Part shown: positions 55,130 to 64,000 of the stretch, in pieces | How the letters are laid out: the number at the start of each line of letters is the position of its first letter | Position numbering within the stretch: the stretch's first letter is position 1 | DNA from: Limnohabitans radicicola | GTDB lineage: Bacteria > Pseudomonadota > Gammaproteobacteria > Burkholderiales > Burkholderiaceae_C | Length of the DNA stretch: 64,000 bases | Direction: 5' to 3' | Assembly (NCBI RefSeq): GCF_014837235.1 | Contig: NZ_JACYFT010000001.1 | Location: 695,688 to 759,687 of the forward strand | The notes under the pieces: model-generated | What the model saw: the letters and a program-made list of their open reading frames with translations, nothing else | What the model was told of the DNA's origin: nothing | Database searches by the model: none | Position numbers and translations under genes: made by a program

Positions 55130-55133
55130 GCGC

Positions 55134-55778
55134 ATGGACGCCACCCGCATCTTGGCCATCCGCCACGGCGAAACCGCCTGGAACGTGGACACCCGAATCC
55201 AGGGCCACATCGACATCCCGCTCAACGACACCGGGCTGCAACAGGCCCGCTGGCTGGCCGAGGCCCTGGCCGAGCGTGACCAGGTCAACGCCGTCTATGC
55301 CAGCGATCTGTTGCGGGCCCACGTCACGGCCCAGACCATCGCCCAGGCCGTGGGCCTGGCAGTGACCACGCATCCGGGCCTGCGCGAGCGGCACTTTGGT
55401 GATTTTCAGGGCCGCACCTTTGTCGAGATCGAAGCCGAATTGCCCGACCACGCCCACCACTGGCGCAAGCGCACCCCCGACTGGGCACCGCCGGGGGCAG
55501 GGGAATCGCTGATCGCCCTGCGCGAGCGGGTGCTGGCCACGGTGGATGAACTGGCGGCACGCCATCTGGGCGAGCAGATCGTGCTGGTGGCGCACGGCGG
55601 CGTGTTGGATGCGCTCTACCGCGCCGCCACCCGGCTGGACGTGCAAGCCCCACGCACCTGGCAACTGCCCAACACCGCCGTCAACCGCCTGCTGTGGACG
55701 CCCGAAGGCCTGTCACTGGTTGGCTGGGCCGACACCACGCACCTGGACGGGCGCAGCCGGGACGAAACCACGGTCTGA
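55134..55778 (+). CDS. histidine phosphatase family protein (phosphoglycerate mutase-like)
   Basis: A 214-residue enzyme of the histidine phosphatase superfamily. The nucleophile His is in AIRHGETAWN, the second Arg is in ASDLLRAHVTAQTIA, acid Glu in LRERHFGDFQGRT, and the second His in VLVAHGGVLDALYR. These phosphatases include GpmB, CobC and nonspecific types; substrate cannot be assigned. ATG at 55134 preferred over an upstream in-frame TTG at 55113. It may share the transcript of the DUF4136 gene and converges with ruvB. Confidence 0.9.
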   Translation: MDATRILAIRHGETAWNVDTRIQGHIDIPLNDTGLQQARWLAEALAERDQVNAVYASDLLRAHVTAQTIAQAVGLAVTTHPGLRERHFGDFQGRTFVEIEAELPDHAHHWRKRTPDWAPPGAGESLIALRERVLATVDELAARHLGEQIVLVAHGGVLDALYRAATRLDVQAPRTWQLPNTAVNRLLWTPEGLSLVGWADTTHLDGRSRDETTV

Positions 55779-55830
55779 TCTGCAGGCCAATCGCCGCGAG
55801 GGCGCAGCGCTCACTGGACTGCTGTCCGAA

Positions 55831-56892
55831 TCACTCAGCGCCAAACGACTTGGGCGGCGTGACGCCCAGATGCCGGAAGGCCGCCAGCGTGGCGATGCGC
55901 CCGCGCGGCGTGCGCTGCAGATAGCCTTGCTGGATCAGATACGGCTCGATCACATCTTCGATCGTGTCGCGCTCCTCGCCGATGCTGGCCGCGATGTTGT
56001 CCAGGCCGACCGGGCCGCCGTCAAAGCGGTGGATCACGGCTTCGAGCAGCTTGCGGTCCATCAGGTCAAAGCCTTCGGGGTCCACGTCGAGCATGGTCAG
56101 GGCTTTTTGCGCGATGCCCTTGTGGATGGTGCCGTCACCTTTGACATCGGCGTAGTCACGCACGCGGCGCAGCAGGCGGTTGGCAATGCGGGGCGTGCCG
56201 CGTGAGCGGCGGGCGATCTCGAACGAGCCTTCGGCGTCGATAGGCGCCTTGAGCAAGCCGCTGCTGCGGGTGACGATGCGCGAGAGTTCCTCGGGCGTGT
56301 AAAACTCCAGCCGCGAGACGATGCCAAAGCGGTCACGCAGCGGGTTGGTGAGCATGCCCGCGCGGGTGGTCGCGCCCACCAGGGTGAAGGGCTGCAAATC
56401 GAGCTTGATGCTGCGGGCCGCTGGGCCTTCGCCGATCATGATGTCGATCTGGTAGTCCTCGAGCGCGGGGTACAAGATTTCCTCGACCACGGGCGAGAGG
56501 CGGTGGATCTCGTCGATGAAGAGCACATCGTTGCGCTCCAGGTTCGTCAAGAGCGCGGCCAAATCTTTGGGCTTTTCGAGCACCGGGCCGCTGGTCTGGC
56601 GCAGGTTCACACCCAGCTCGGCGGCGATGATGTGCGAGAGCGTGGTTTTGCCCAGCCCGGGCGGGCCAAACAACAGCACGTGGTCCAGCGGTTCTTCGCG
56701 CATCTTGGCGGCGCTGATGAAAATCTCCAGCTGCTCGCGCACCTTGACCTGGCCGACGTATTCGTCGAGCAGTTTGGGGCGCAGGGCGCGCTCGATGGCC
56801 TCTTCGCTGTTGGACACGGGCGCGGCCGACACCACGCGCGAGGCTTCACGCGGGCTGGGCGGGGCTGCAAAGTCGTCGGTCTTGATGCTCAT
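55831..56892 (-). CDS. ruvB: Holliday junction branch migration ATPase
   Basis: A 353-residue AAA+ motor of the RuvABC resolvasome. Walker A is [16 protein letters not shown], Walker B is [11 protein letters not shown], sensor/arginine region [19 protein letters not shown], and the C-terminal winged helix ends [15 protein letters not shown]. The N-terminal [15 protein letters not shown] is diagnostic. It lies 14 bases after ruvA, in the usual ruvAB order. ruvC is not in this window. Confidence 0.97.
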   Translation of the reverse strand: MSIKTDDFAAPPSPREASRVVSAAPVSNSEEAIERALRPKLLDEYVGQVKVREQLEIFISAAKMREEPLDHVLLFGPPGLGKTTLSHIIAAELGVNLRQTSGPVLEKPKDLAALLTNLERNDVLFIDEIHRLSPVVEEILYPALEDYQIDIMIGEGPAARSIKLDLQPFTLVGATTRAGMLTNPLRDRFGIVSRLEFYTPEELSRIVTRSSGLLKAPIDAEGSFEIARRSRGTPRIANRLLRRVRDYADVKGDGTIHKGIAQKALTMLDVDPEGFDLMDRKLLEAVIHRFDGGPVGLDNIAASIGEERDTIEDVIEPYLIQQGYLQRTPRGRIATLAAFRHLGVTPPKSFGAE

Positions 56893-56906
56893 GGCTCAAC
56901 TCGCCT

Positions 56907-57482
56907 TCACTTGGTGAGGGACTTGAGCGCGAGCTTGATGCCCTCGCTCACACCCACGTCAGCGGGCAGCAGCTTGAGAGCCGCTGCAGCTTCCTTGTCG
57001 TTGTAACCCAGCGCCAGCAACGCCTGCTGGATGTCGCCTTGCGCATCGCCTGCGCCCTGCGCAAACAGGCCACCGATGTCGCCGCCCAGCTTGCCTTTGA
57101 GCTCCAGCAGCAGGCGTTCGGCGGTTTTTTTGCCGATGCCCGGCACCTTGACCAGGCGGCCCACCTCTTGTGTGCTGATAGCCTGGGCCAGATCGGCCAC
57201 GCTCATGCCCGAGAGCACCGACAGCGCGGTGCGGGGGCCCACACCCGAGATTTTGATGAGCTGACGAAAGGCCTCACGCTCGGCCAGCGTGGCAAAGCCG
57301 TACAGAATCTGCGCGTCTTCGCGCACCACAAAGTGGGTCACCAGACTGACCTTCTCACCTGCCGCAGGCAGGTTGTAAAACGTGCTCATGGGCACGTTGA
57401 CTTCGTAGCCCACGCCGTGGCAATCCACGATCACTTCGGGTGGGTTTTTGTCGCTCAGGATGCCGGTGAGTTTGCCAATCAT
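56907..57482 (-). CDS. ruvA: Holliday junction-binding protein
   Basis: A 191-residue RuvA: OB domain [20 protein letters not shown], then two helix-hairpin-helix motifs ([38 protein letters not shown]) that hold the junction DNA. A C-terminal domain of about 45 residues ([18 protein letters not shown]) binds RuvB. AAAGG precedes the ATG. Start 94 bases from the divergent phoH start, so both promoters share this gap. No LexA box was recognised by eye. Confidence 0.97.
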   Translation of the reverse strand: MIGKLTGILSDKNPPEVIVDCHGVGYEVNVPMSTFYNLPAAGEKVSLVTHFVVREDAQILYGFATLAEREAFRQLIKISGVGPRTALSVLSGMSVADLAQAISTQEVGRLVKVPGIGKKTAERLLLELKGKLGGDIGGLFAQGAGDAQGDIQQALLALGYNDKEAAAALKLLPADVGVSEGIKLALKSLTK

Positions 57483-57576
57483 GGAGGGCCTTTGGATTGC
57501 AGTGATATGGAGGAGAATCGGGGCTCCTTGGCGAGCAAATCACCCAGCGAAACCACCCACGGACAGGATTATCCCC

Positions 57577-58533
57577 TTGATCGTCAGACACACCTTCACC
57601 CCGCACAACAACACCCGCCTGTCCCACCTCTGCGGCCCGATGGACGCGCACCTGCGCAGCATCGAGGCAGGGCTGCAAGTGAGCATCGCCCACCGCCACG
57701 AACAGTTCAAAGTCGACGGCCCCAAGGCCCAGGCCCAACGCGCCATGGAGCTGCTGCAGGCCCTGTACGAGATGGCCGAACGCCCGATCGCCGCCGACAC
57801 CCTGCAGCTGATGATGGCCGGTGACGGGGAAGATGGCGCCAGCGTGGCCCCCACGCTGCAAACCCGCCGCGCAGACCTGAAAGCCCGCACCCCGGTGCAG
57901 GCGGCCTACCTCGACAGCATTGCCACACACGACATCAGCTTTGGCATCGGGCCCGCGGGCACAGGCAAGACCTATCTGGCCGTGGCCAGCGCCGTGGACG
58001 CCCTGGAGCGCGCCAGCGTGCAACGCATCGTGCTGACCCGCCCGGCCGTGGAAGCGGGTGAGCGCCTGGGCTTTTTGCCGGGCGACCTGTCGCAAAAGGT
58101 GGACCCCTACCTGCGGCCCTTGTACGACGCGCTCTACGACCTGATGGGTTACGACAAGGTGCAAAAGGCCTTTGAGCGCAACGCACTCGAAATCGCCCCG
58201 CTGGCCTTCATGCGTGGACGCACCCTCAACAACGCCTTCGTGATCCTCGACGAGGCGCAAAACACCACCTCCGAGCAAATGAAGATGTTCCTCACCCGCA
58301 TCGGCTTCGGTGCCAAAGCCGTCATCACGGGCGATGTGAGCCAGATCGACCTGCCCAAAGGCCAGTTGAGTGGACTGATCGACGCCGAGCGGGTGCTGCG
58401 GCGCGTCAAAGGCATTGCGTTCACCCGTTTCACCAGCGCCGACGTGGTGCGCCACCCGCTGGTGGCCCGGATCGTCGACGCCTACGATGCCCAAGGCAGT
58501 GCTGCGCGCCGCCGCACCACCAGCGAGGAATGA
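57577..58533 (+). CDS. PhoH-like ATPase (YbeZ type)
   Basis: A 318-residue PhoH/YbeZ protein. Residues from [11 protein letters not shown] are typical of the N-terminal domain. The ATPase core shows Walker [32 protein letters not shown], Walker [12 protein letters not shown] and [15 protein letters not shown] at 57577 is taken as the start since it gives the family N-terminus and AGGA lies upstream; no ATG fits. It is followed by ybeY, with which PhoH-like proteins act in ribosome and RNA maturation. Confidence 0.92.
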   Translation: MIVRHTFTPHNNTRLSHLCGPMDAHLRSIEAGLQVSIAHRHEQFKVDGPKAQAQRAMELLQALYEMAERPIAADTLQLMMAGDGEDGASVAPTLQTRRADLKARTPVQAAYLDSIATHDISFGIGPAGTGKTYLAVASAVDALERASVQRIVLTRPAVEAGERLGFLPGDLSQKVDPYLRPLYDALYDLMGYDKVQKAFERNALEIAPLAFMRGRTLNNAFVILDEAQNTTSEQMKMFLTRIGFGAKAVITGDVSQIDLPKGQLSGLIDAERVLRRVKGIAFTRFTSADVVRHPLVARIVDAYDAQGSAARRRTTSEE

Positions 58534-58535
58534 CC

Positions 58536-58991
58536 ATGGCCCTGAAACAACTCCAGCTGTCGCTGCAATTTGGCGACATCCCCTACGCAGCCCGCCACCG
58601 CGCAGCGCTCCCACGCCACGCGGTCGCCCGCGCCATCCGCCACGCACTGGCCGATGACGCCGAGATCACGGTGCGCATCGTGGGCGAAGAAGAAGGCCGA
58701 GCGTTGAATCTGGCTTACCGCAAAAAGGACTACGCCACGAATGTGCTGACGTTTGACTATGCGCAGGACCCGGTGGTGATGGCCGACCTGGTGCTGTGCG
58801 CCCCGGTCGTGGCCCGCGAGGCCAAAGAGCAAGGCAAGACGCTGGCCGCGCACTACGCGCATTTGCTGGTGCACGGCACCTTGCACGCCCAAGGCTGGGA
58901 CCACGAGACCAGCACGGCCGATGCCGAGGAGATGGAGGCCTACGAGGTTGAGATTTTGGCGGGCTTGGGGCTCAAAAACCCTTACCTCTGA
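58536..58991 (+). CDS. ybeY: endoribonuclease YbeY (16S rRNA maturation)
   Basis: A 151-residue metal-dependent RNase needed for 16S rRNA 3'-end processing and ribosome quality control. The zinc-binding H-G-x-L-H-x2-G-x-D-H is present in [33 protein letters not shown] is also typical. Of two ATGs, 58536 is preferred as GAGGA lies 6 bases before it; 58530 overlaps the phoH stop. It ends 1 base from the convergent dbpA stop with no room for a terminator. Confidence 0.95.
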   Translation: MALKQLQLSLQFGDIPYAARHRAALPRHAVARAIRHALADDAEITVRIVGEEEGRALNLAYRKKDYATNVLTFDYAQDPVVMADLVLCAPVVAREAKEQGKTLAAHYAHLLVHGTLHAQGWDHETSTADAEEMEAYEVEILAGLGLKNPYL

Positions 58992-58992
58992 A

Positions 58993-60378
58993 TCAAATCA
59001 AGCGCACCTTGACCGTTTTGCCCTTGATTTTGCCGCGTGAGAGCTGGGCCTCGACCTTTTTGGCCAACTCGGCCTGCACCGCCACATAGGTCGAAAACTC
59101 GTTGACATTGATCTTGCCGACCTGCTCGCGGGTCAGACCACACTCGCCCGCCAGCGCGCCCATCACGTCACCCGCGCGGATTTTTTCCTTGCGACCGCCG
59201 ACGATCTGCAAGGTGCGCATGGGTGGCTGCAGTGACCCGCCAGCGGCGGGCGTCAGCCCCGACAACGGTGCCCACTGGGACTCGCGGCCCTGCATCACCT
59301 CGATCTTGCCGACCGCCCCCATCTCGTCCATGCTGGCCAGCGTGATCGCCAGCCCCTCGGCATCGCCCCGGCCCGTGCGGCCGATGCGGTGGATGTGGAT
59401 TTCGGGGTCGGGTGTCACATCCACGTTGATCACGGCCTCCAGGCCTTCCACATCGAGCCCACGCGAGGCCACATCGGTGGCCACCAGCACCGAACAGCTG
59501 CGGTTGGCAAACTGCACCAGCACCTGGTCGCGTTCGCGCTGCTCCAGCTCGCCAAACAACGCCAGCGCGCTGTACCCCTGCGCCTGCAGCACCGCCACCA
59601 GATCGCGGCACTGCTGCTTGGTGTTGCAAAACGCGAGCGTGCGCTCGGGGCGGAAATGCGCCAGCAATTGGGGCACCACATCCAGGCGCTGGGTCTCGCT
59701 CACTTCATAAAACACCTGACGGATCTTGTGCGCACTGTGTTGCGCCTCGACCTTGACGGTCTGCGGCGCGCGCATGAACTGCGCCGCCAGCTTGGCGATG
59801 CCCTCGGGGTAAGTGGCCGAAAACAGCAACGTCTGGCGGTCTTTGGCGCACTGGCGCACCACCTTGGCGATGTCGTCAAAGAAACCCATGTCCAGCATGC
59901 GGTCGGCTTCGTCCAACACCAATGTGTTGACCTCGGCCAGGCTCAACGAGCCACGCTCCAGATGGTCCAAGATTCGGCCGGGCGTGCCCACCACCACATC
60001 GGCACCGTGCTCCAGGCTCACGGTCTGGCCACGCAGGGCCACACCGCCGCACAGGGTGACGACTTTCACGTTCTGCCGTGCACGGGCCAGGCGTCGGATC
60101 TCTTGTGTGACCTGGTCGGCCAGCTCGCGTGTGGGGCACAGCACCACCGCCTGCACCGGGGCGCTGGGCGAACCTGCACTTTGCAGGCGCTCGATCAGGG
60201 GCAGGCCAAAGGCGGCGGTCTTGCCGCTGCCCGTGCTGGCCTGGGCGATCAGGTCGTGCCCGGCCAAGGTGATGGGCAGGCTGGCCGCCTGGATGGGCGT
60301 CATCTGGGCGTAGCCCAGTTGTTCAAGGTTGTGGAGCGTGGCGGGAGAAAGGGAGAGTTGGGCAAAACGATCGGTCAT
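58993..60378 (-). CDS. dbpA: ATP-dependent RNA helicase DbpA
   Basis: A 461-residue DEAD-box helicase. Motifs: Q-motif region YAQMTPIQAASLP, I ASTGSGKTAAFGLP, II LVLDEADRMLD, III SATYP, V ATDVASRGLDVEG, VI HRIGRTGRGD. The last 75 residues form the DbpA RNA-recognition domain (KEKIRAGDVMGALAGECGL, then V-G-K-I-N-V-N-E-F-S-T-Y-V-A-V), which in E. coli binds hairpin 92 of 23S rRNA. This domain separates it from RhlE/SrmB. Role in 50S assembly. The dtd gene lies upstream after 24 bases on the same strand. Confidence 0.95.
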   Translation of the reverse strand: MTDRFAQLSLSPATLHNLEQLGYAQMTPIQAASLPITLAGHDLIAQASTGSGKTAAFGLPLIERLQSAGSPSAPVQAVVLCPTRELADQVTQEIRRLARARQNVKVVTLCGGVALRGQTVSLEHGADVVVGTPGRILDHLERGSLSLAEVNTLVLDEADRMLDMGFFDDIAKVVRQCAKDRQTLLFSATYPEGIAKLAAQFMRAPQTVKVEAQHSAHKIRQVFYEVSETQRLDVVPQLLAHFRPERTLAFCNTKQQCRDLVAVLQAQGYSALALFGELEQRERDQVLVQFANRSCSVLVATDVASRGLDVEGLEAVINVDVTPDPEIHIHRIGRTGRGDAEGLAITLASMDEMGAVGKIEVMQGRESQWAPLSGLTPAAGGSLQPPMRTLQIVGGRKEKIRAGDVMGALAGECGLTREQVGKINVNEFSTYVAVQAELAKKVEAQLSRGKIKGKTVKVRLI

Positions 60379-60402
60379 GCCTCGATTATCCGTTGAGGTG
60401 CA

Positions 60403-60846
60403 TCAGGCGGTCATGCGGATCGGGATGGTGATCGGACCGTCGTTGACCAAGGCCACTTTCATGTCGGTGGCAAACCGGCCCGTCTGCACCACCGGGTGTG
60501 CGGCCCGCGCCTGGGCCACAAAGTGCTCGTACAGACGCCGGCCTTCATCGGGCCTGGCTGCCTGCGTGAAGCTGGGACGGTTGCCACCCGCCACATCGGC
60601 GGCCAGCGTGAACTGACTCACCACCAGCAGGCCCCCGCCCACATCCTGCAGGCTGCGGTTCATCTTGCCTGCTTCGTCGCTGAAGATGCGCAGTTTGAGG
60701 ATCTTGGCCAGCAGCTTGTCGGCCACCCCATCGCTGTCGCCGTGCTCGGCGCACAGCAGCACCAGCAGGCCATGGCCAATCTGGCCAATGACCTCGCCGT
60801 CAACCCGCACGCTCGCTTCGCTCACCCGCTGCAAAACCGTGATCAT
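60403..60846 (-). CDS. dtd: D-aminoacyl-tRNA deacylase
   Basis: A 147-residue DTD that hydrolyses D-Tyr and other D-aminoacyl-tRNAs. It has [21 protein letters not shown], the catalytic S-Q-F-T-L motif in [12 protein letters not shown], and the [10 protein letters not shown] segment holding the Gly-cisPro-like G-P-I-T element. Start at 60846 is chosen because the family sequence begins there and it overlaps the CDF gene stop by 4 bases (ATGA). Confidence 0.96.
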   Translation of the reverse strand: MITVLQRVSEASVRVDGEVIGQIGHGLLVLLCAEHGDSDGVADKLLAKILKLRIFSDEAGKMNRSLQDVGGGLLVVSQFTLAADVAGGNRPSFTQAARPDEGRRLYEHFVAQARAAHPVVQTGRFATDMKVALVNDGPITIPIRMTA

Positions 60847-61769
60847 GCTGCGTCCTTCGGGTCGTCGAAATGCGCTTCCACGTCGTCCGGCAGCAGCTGG
60901 ATGGTGGCGCGCAAACCGGGCACCGCTTGCATCAGGGCTTTCTCGACCCGACTGCGCAAGTCGGCGGCATGGCCCAGCGACCAATTCGAGGGCATGTGCA
61001 TGTGCATGTCCACAAAGCGGCGCTGTCCGGCTTTGCGGGTGACCACATGGTCAAAACGCACCACATCGCGTCCATCGATGGCATACACAAACTGCCCCAG
61101 CACCTGCTGGATGTCGTGCTGAATTTCGGACTCGACCGCCTCGTCCATCAGCCCCTGCGAGGACTGCCAGACCAAATGCGCACCTTCTTTCAGGATGTTG
61201 AGCGCCACGGCCATGGCCACCACCGCATCCAGCCAGAGCCAGCCCGTCACACCCACCAGCACAATGCCCAACACCACGCCGATCGAAGTCCACACATCGG
61301 TGACCAGATGCCGTGCATCGGCTTCGAGCGCCAAGGAACGGTGCTCGCGGGCAGCGCGAAACATCACCCAGGCCAGCAAACCGTTGAGCACCGAGCTGCC
61401 CACCGACAACGCCAGCCCCAAGCCCACCTGCTCCAGTGGCTGGGGGTCGAACACACGGTGGCTTGCGGCCCAGAGGATGCCCAGACCTGCCACGATGATA
61501 AGGATGCCCTCGAAGCCGGAAGAAAAGTATTCGGCCTTGTGGTGTCCGTAAGGGTGGTCTTCATCGGGTGGCGACTCGGCCACAGTGACCATCAGCAGCC
61601 CAAACATGGCACTGGCCAGGTTGACCAGTGACTCCATCGCGTCCGACAGCAAGCCGACCGAGTCGGTCAGCCACCAGGCCAGCGTTTTGAGGGCGATGGT
61701 GACCAGCGCCACACCCACCGATGCCATGAGCAGGCGCTTGGGGGTCAGCCAGACAGAAATGGAGTTCAT
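60843..61769 (-). CDS. cation diffusion facilitator (FieF-like) metal transporter
   Basis: A 308-residue CDF exporter with about six transmembrane helices. The metal-site residues are visible: [13 protein letters not shown] in helix 2, [16 protein letters not shown] in the loop, and [20 protein letters not shown] in helix 5. The cytoplasmic domain has [20 protein letters not shown] with metal-binding His residues. Zn(II) or Fe(II) efflux driven by protons is likely; specificity is not certain. dtd is translationally coupled downstream. Confidence 0.92.
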   Translation of the reverse strand: MNSISVWLTPKRLLMASVGVALVTIALKTLAWWLTDSVGLLSDAMESLVNLASAMFGLLMVTVAESPPDEDHPYGHHKAEYFSSGFEGILIIVAGLGILWAASHRVFDPQPLEQVGLGLALSVGSSVLNGLLAWVMFRAAREHRSLALEADARHLVTDVWTSIGVVLGIVLVGVTGWLWLDAVVAMAVALNILKEGAHLVWQSSQGLMDEAVESEIQHDIQQVLGQFVYAIDGRDVVRFDHVVTRKAGQRRFVDMHMHMPSNWSLGHAADLRSRVEKALMQAVPGLRATIQLLPDDVEAHFDDPKDAA

Positions 61770-61812
61770 GGCAACAGCATACGCCTGGCCGATGGCAGCC
61801 GGATGATCCGGG

Positions 61813-63045
61813 TCAGCTGAGCGTCACTTTGGCAAATTTGCGCTTGCCCACCTGGACCACGTAGGTGCCCGCGTCCAGCTTGAGGCCCTTGTCGCTGACC
61901 ACACTGGAGTCCACACGCACGCCGCCGCCCTCGATCAGGCGGTTGGCTTCGCTGGTGGACGGGGCCAGGCCCGCCGACTTGAGCAAAGCGCCGATGCCCA
62001 ACGGTGCGCCAGACAACGCCACTTCGGGGATGTCATCGGGCACGCCGCCCTTGCTGCGGTTGATGAAATCCTGCTCGGCCGCATCGGCCGCCGCTGCGCT
62101 GTGGAAACGTGTGGTGATTTCCTTGGCCAGCATGACTTTGGCGTCTTTCGGATTGCGCCCACCCTCGACTTCCTTTTTCAACGCCTCGATCTCGGCCATC
62201 GACTTGAACGACAGCAGGGTGTACCAGCGCCACATCAGGGTGTCGGAGATGGAGAGCACCTTGGCGAACATGCTGTTGGCCTCTTCGGTGATGCCGATGT
62301 AGTTGTTTTTGGATTTGGACATCTTGTCCACGCCGTCCAGGCCTTCAAGCAGCGGCATGGTCAAAATGCACTGCGGCTCCTGGCCATACTCGGCCTGCAG
62401 GTGGCGACCCATCAGCAGGTTGAACTTTTGATCGGTGCCGCCCAACTCCAGATCGCTCTTGAGCGCCACCGAGTCGTAGCCCTGCATCAGCGGGTACAGG
62501 AACTCGTGCACACTGATCGGTGTGCCCGCATGGAAGCGGTCATGGAAGTCGTTGCGCTCCATCATGCGGGCCACGGTGTACTTAGCGGCCAGCTGGATCA
62601 TGCCCATCGAACCCAAGGGTAGCGACCACTCACTGTTGTAGCGAATCTCTGTTTTTGCGGGATCGAGCACCAGGCTGGCCTGTTTGTAGTAGGTCTCGGC
62701 GTTGGCTTTGATCTGCTCGGGCGTGAGGGGTGGGCGGGTGCTGTTGCGGCCCGAGGGGTCACCGATCAGGCTGGTGAAGTCTCCAATCAAAAAGATCACC
62801 TGGTGCCCCAGATCCTGCAACTGGCGCATCTTGTTGAGCACCACGGTGTGGCCGATGTGGATGTCCGGCGCGGTCGGGTCCAGCCCGAGTTTGATGCGCA
62901 GCGGCACGCCTGTGGCCTCGGATTTGGCCAGTTTTTGCAGCCAATCCTCCTTGGGAATCAGCTCCTCACAGCCACGCAGCGTGACGTCCATCGCCTCACG
63001 GGTCTTGTCCGTGACCGGGAATTTTGTAACAAGCGCTTGATTCAT
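61813..63045 (-). CDS. tyrS: tyrosyl-tRNA synthetase
   Basis: A 410-residue class I aminoacyl-tRNA synthetase charging tRNA-Tyr. The HIGH motif is in [15 protein letters not shown], the K-M-S-K-S motif in [12 protein letters not shown], and [14 protein letters not shown] marks the tyrosine pocket. The C-terminal S4 domain ([22 protein letters not shown]) binds the tRNA anticodon stem. This is the TyrRS form with H-I-G-H and K-M-S-K-S common in betaproteobacteria (TyrZ-like subgroup). Divergent from the M23 peptidase gene over 140 bases. Confidence 0.96.
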   Translation of the reverse strand: MNQALVTKFPVTDKTREAMDVTLRGCEELIPKEDWLQKLAKSEATGVPLRIKLGLDPTAPDIHIGHTVVLNKMRQLQDLGHQVIFLIGDFTSLIGDPSGRNSTRPPLTPEQIKANAETYYKQASLVLDPAKTEIRYNSEWSLPLGSMGMIQLAAKYTVARMMERNDFHDRFHAGTPISVHEFLYPLMQGYDSVALKSDLELGGTDQKFNLLMGRHLQAEYGQEPQCILTMPLLEGLDGVDKMSKSKNNYIGITEEANSMFAKVLSISDTLMWRWYTLLSFKSMAEIEALKKEVEGGRNPKDAKVMLAKEITTRFHSAAAADAAEQDFINRSKGGVPDDIPEVALSGAPLGIGALLKSAGLAPSTSEANRLIEGGGVRVDSSVVSDKGLKLDAGTYVVQVGKRKFAKVTLS

Positions 63046-63185
63046 AAGGGTTTTTTCTAAAGTCGATCAGGTCATTCACGGTAGAATGATTCCTTTGGGC
63101 AGATCCTGCATTTTAGTGGTCGCCCTACCCATTTATCCGGCTTGTCGTTTGTCCTCCAAAGACAAGCCCGCCAACAAACAAGTTC

Positions 63186-64000
63186 ATGTCCCTTTTGTCC
63201 CATTTGCTCACACATGCCGTGGCCTGGCTGGTCCAGAGCCTGCAGTGGCTGGTGGTGCTGGTCGGCAAGACCCTGCTGGGTGTCCAGCATGTCCTGGCCT
63301 GGCTCGACAGTGCGCACCCGCTGGCCACTTTCTCACGCCCCTTCACCCGCTTTGTGCAGCGCTACCCCAAGCGCATCGTCACGGTGCTGACCTCGGCGCT
63401 CCTGGCCGCTGGCGGCGGCGCATTTGCCGTGGCCAACCTCGGCCCTGACGCCTCCAAACTGCCCGTCGTCAACCTGACCGAACCGGTCATTGTGAGCGGC
63501 CTCGACGCCCAAGCCCAAGCACTGGACCTGCGCGACCTCAAACTGATGCGCAGCGATACCACCCGCAGCGCCGACACCCCCGAAAGCCTGCTGCGCCGAC
63601 TGGGCTTGTCCGACCCCGAGGCCGCACGCTTCTTGCGCCAAAACGCCCAGGCCCGCGAAGTCCTCTCGCGCGCAGGCCGTTCGGTCTCTGCCGAAGCCGA
63701 TGCGTCCCAACAGCTGACCGAAATGACCGTGCGCTGGCTGCGCAACGAAACCGACGCCCAGTTTCAGCGCTGGGTGCTGAGCCGCACAGCACAAGGCCTG
63801 TCGGCACGCCTCGAAACCGTGCCCATGACCGCCAGCATCCGCATGTCCGGTGGCACGGTGTCCAGCTCGCTGTACGCGGCCAGCGACGAAGTGCGACTGC
63901 CCGACACGGTGGTCAGCCAGCTCACCGACATCTTCTCCAGCCAGATCGACTTCCACAAAACCCTGCGCAAAGGCGCCCGCTTTGCGGTCGTCTACGAAGT
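63186..64000 (+). CDS. M23-family peptidoglycan DD-metallopeptidase (3' truncated by window edge)
   Basis: Open frame of 271 codons running off the window. It has an N-terminal hydrophobic segment and a signal-anchor-like helix (TVLTSALLAAGGGAFAVANL, residues about 69-88). The middle region has L-L-R-R-L-G-L-S-D-P-E-A-A-R-F, and the S-S-L-Y-A-A-S-D-E-V-x-L-P ... I-D-F-H-K-T-L-R-K-G-A-R-F-A-V-V-Y-E segment of YebA/MepM-type OapA-like domains. The LytM catalytic part lies beyond the edge. Periplasmic cell-wall hydrolase expected. In related genomes this gene commonly faces tyrS, as here. A possible -10 TAGAAT lies at 63082. Confidence 0.8.
   Translation, partial: MSLLSHLLTHAVAWLVQSLQWLVVLVGKTLLGVQHVLAWLDSAHPLATFSRPFTRFVQRYPKRIVTVLTSALLAAGGGAFAVANLGPDASKLPVVNLTEPVIVSGLDAQAQALDLRDLKLMRSDTTRSADTPESLLRRLGLSDPEAARFLRQNAQAREVLSRAGRSVSAEADASQQLTEMTVRWLRNETDAQFQRWVLSRTAQGLSARLETVPMTASIRMSGGTVSSSLYAASDEVRLPDTVVSQLTDIFSSQIDFHKTLRKGARFAVVYE

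Overview
The window looks like a chromosome segment of a betaproteobacterium of the order Burkholderiales, most like Comamonadaceae (Limnohabitans, Rhodoferax, Polaromonas types). The evidence is GC-rich codon use, two Bug-family (TctC) receptors, a polyhydroxyalkanoate-granule protein gene, a C-terminally extended second-type IF-1, the folM-folB-folB-ttcA arrangement, and many CoA-thioester catabolic genes. No tRNA, rRNA, insertion sequence, prophage or CRISPR array was seen. Both edges cut a gene: a PIN-domain protein on the left and an M23 peptidase on the right.

The left 26 kb is accessory and catabolic. (1) Bases 1160-9026 hold a six-gene minus-strand operon (NicX-like ring-cleavage dioxygenase, hydrolase, acyl-CoA-dehydrogenase-like flavoprotein, CoA ligase, Bug receptor, fluoroacetate-dehalogenase-type hydrolase). 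It is divergent from a flavin reductase-MarR pair, with a palindromic operator between them. (2) Bases 9019-17673 hold an AraC-type regulator, a BASS-type transporter and a six-gene plus-strand operon (TauD-like dioxygenase, hydrolase-cupin fusion, Bug receptor, YeiH-type exporter, BKACE, SDR). A 77-bp element, 83% identical between copies, lies upstream of the transporter and of the operon. It probably marks the AraC regulon and is the best candidate here for an undescribed system. (3) Bases 17731-25495 hold a seven-gene operon of the aerobic 2-aminobenzoyl-CoA (or salicylyl-CoA) type with its own MarR regulator and a RidA-like protein.

From 25.6 kb onward the genes are mostly housekeeping: a SET-domain methyltransferase, amidase, glmS, an Lrp-type regulator, purT, an SDR, glmU, two lipoproteins, an MBL-fold protein with TetR, 5-formyl-THF cyclo-ligase, a lytic transglycosylase, a PHA-granule protein, a molybdopterin oxidoreductase, CapA, M20 and M14-like peptidases, an NDUFA9-like protein, GST, cca, trxC, infA and a DUF2905 protein. 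These are followed by a MidA-like methyltransferase, folM, two folB paralogues, ttcA, a DUF4136 lipoprotein, a histidine phosphatase, ruvAB, phoH-ybeY, dbpA, dtd, a CDF transporter, tyrS and an M23 peptidase.

Only one intergenic stretch exceeds 300 bases (50261-50624); it contains several strong stem-loops and no convincing gene. All assignments rest on reading motifs and comparing them with remembered family features; no database search was run.
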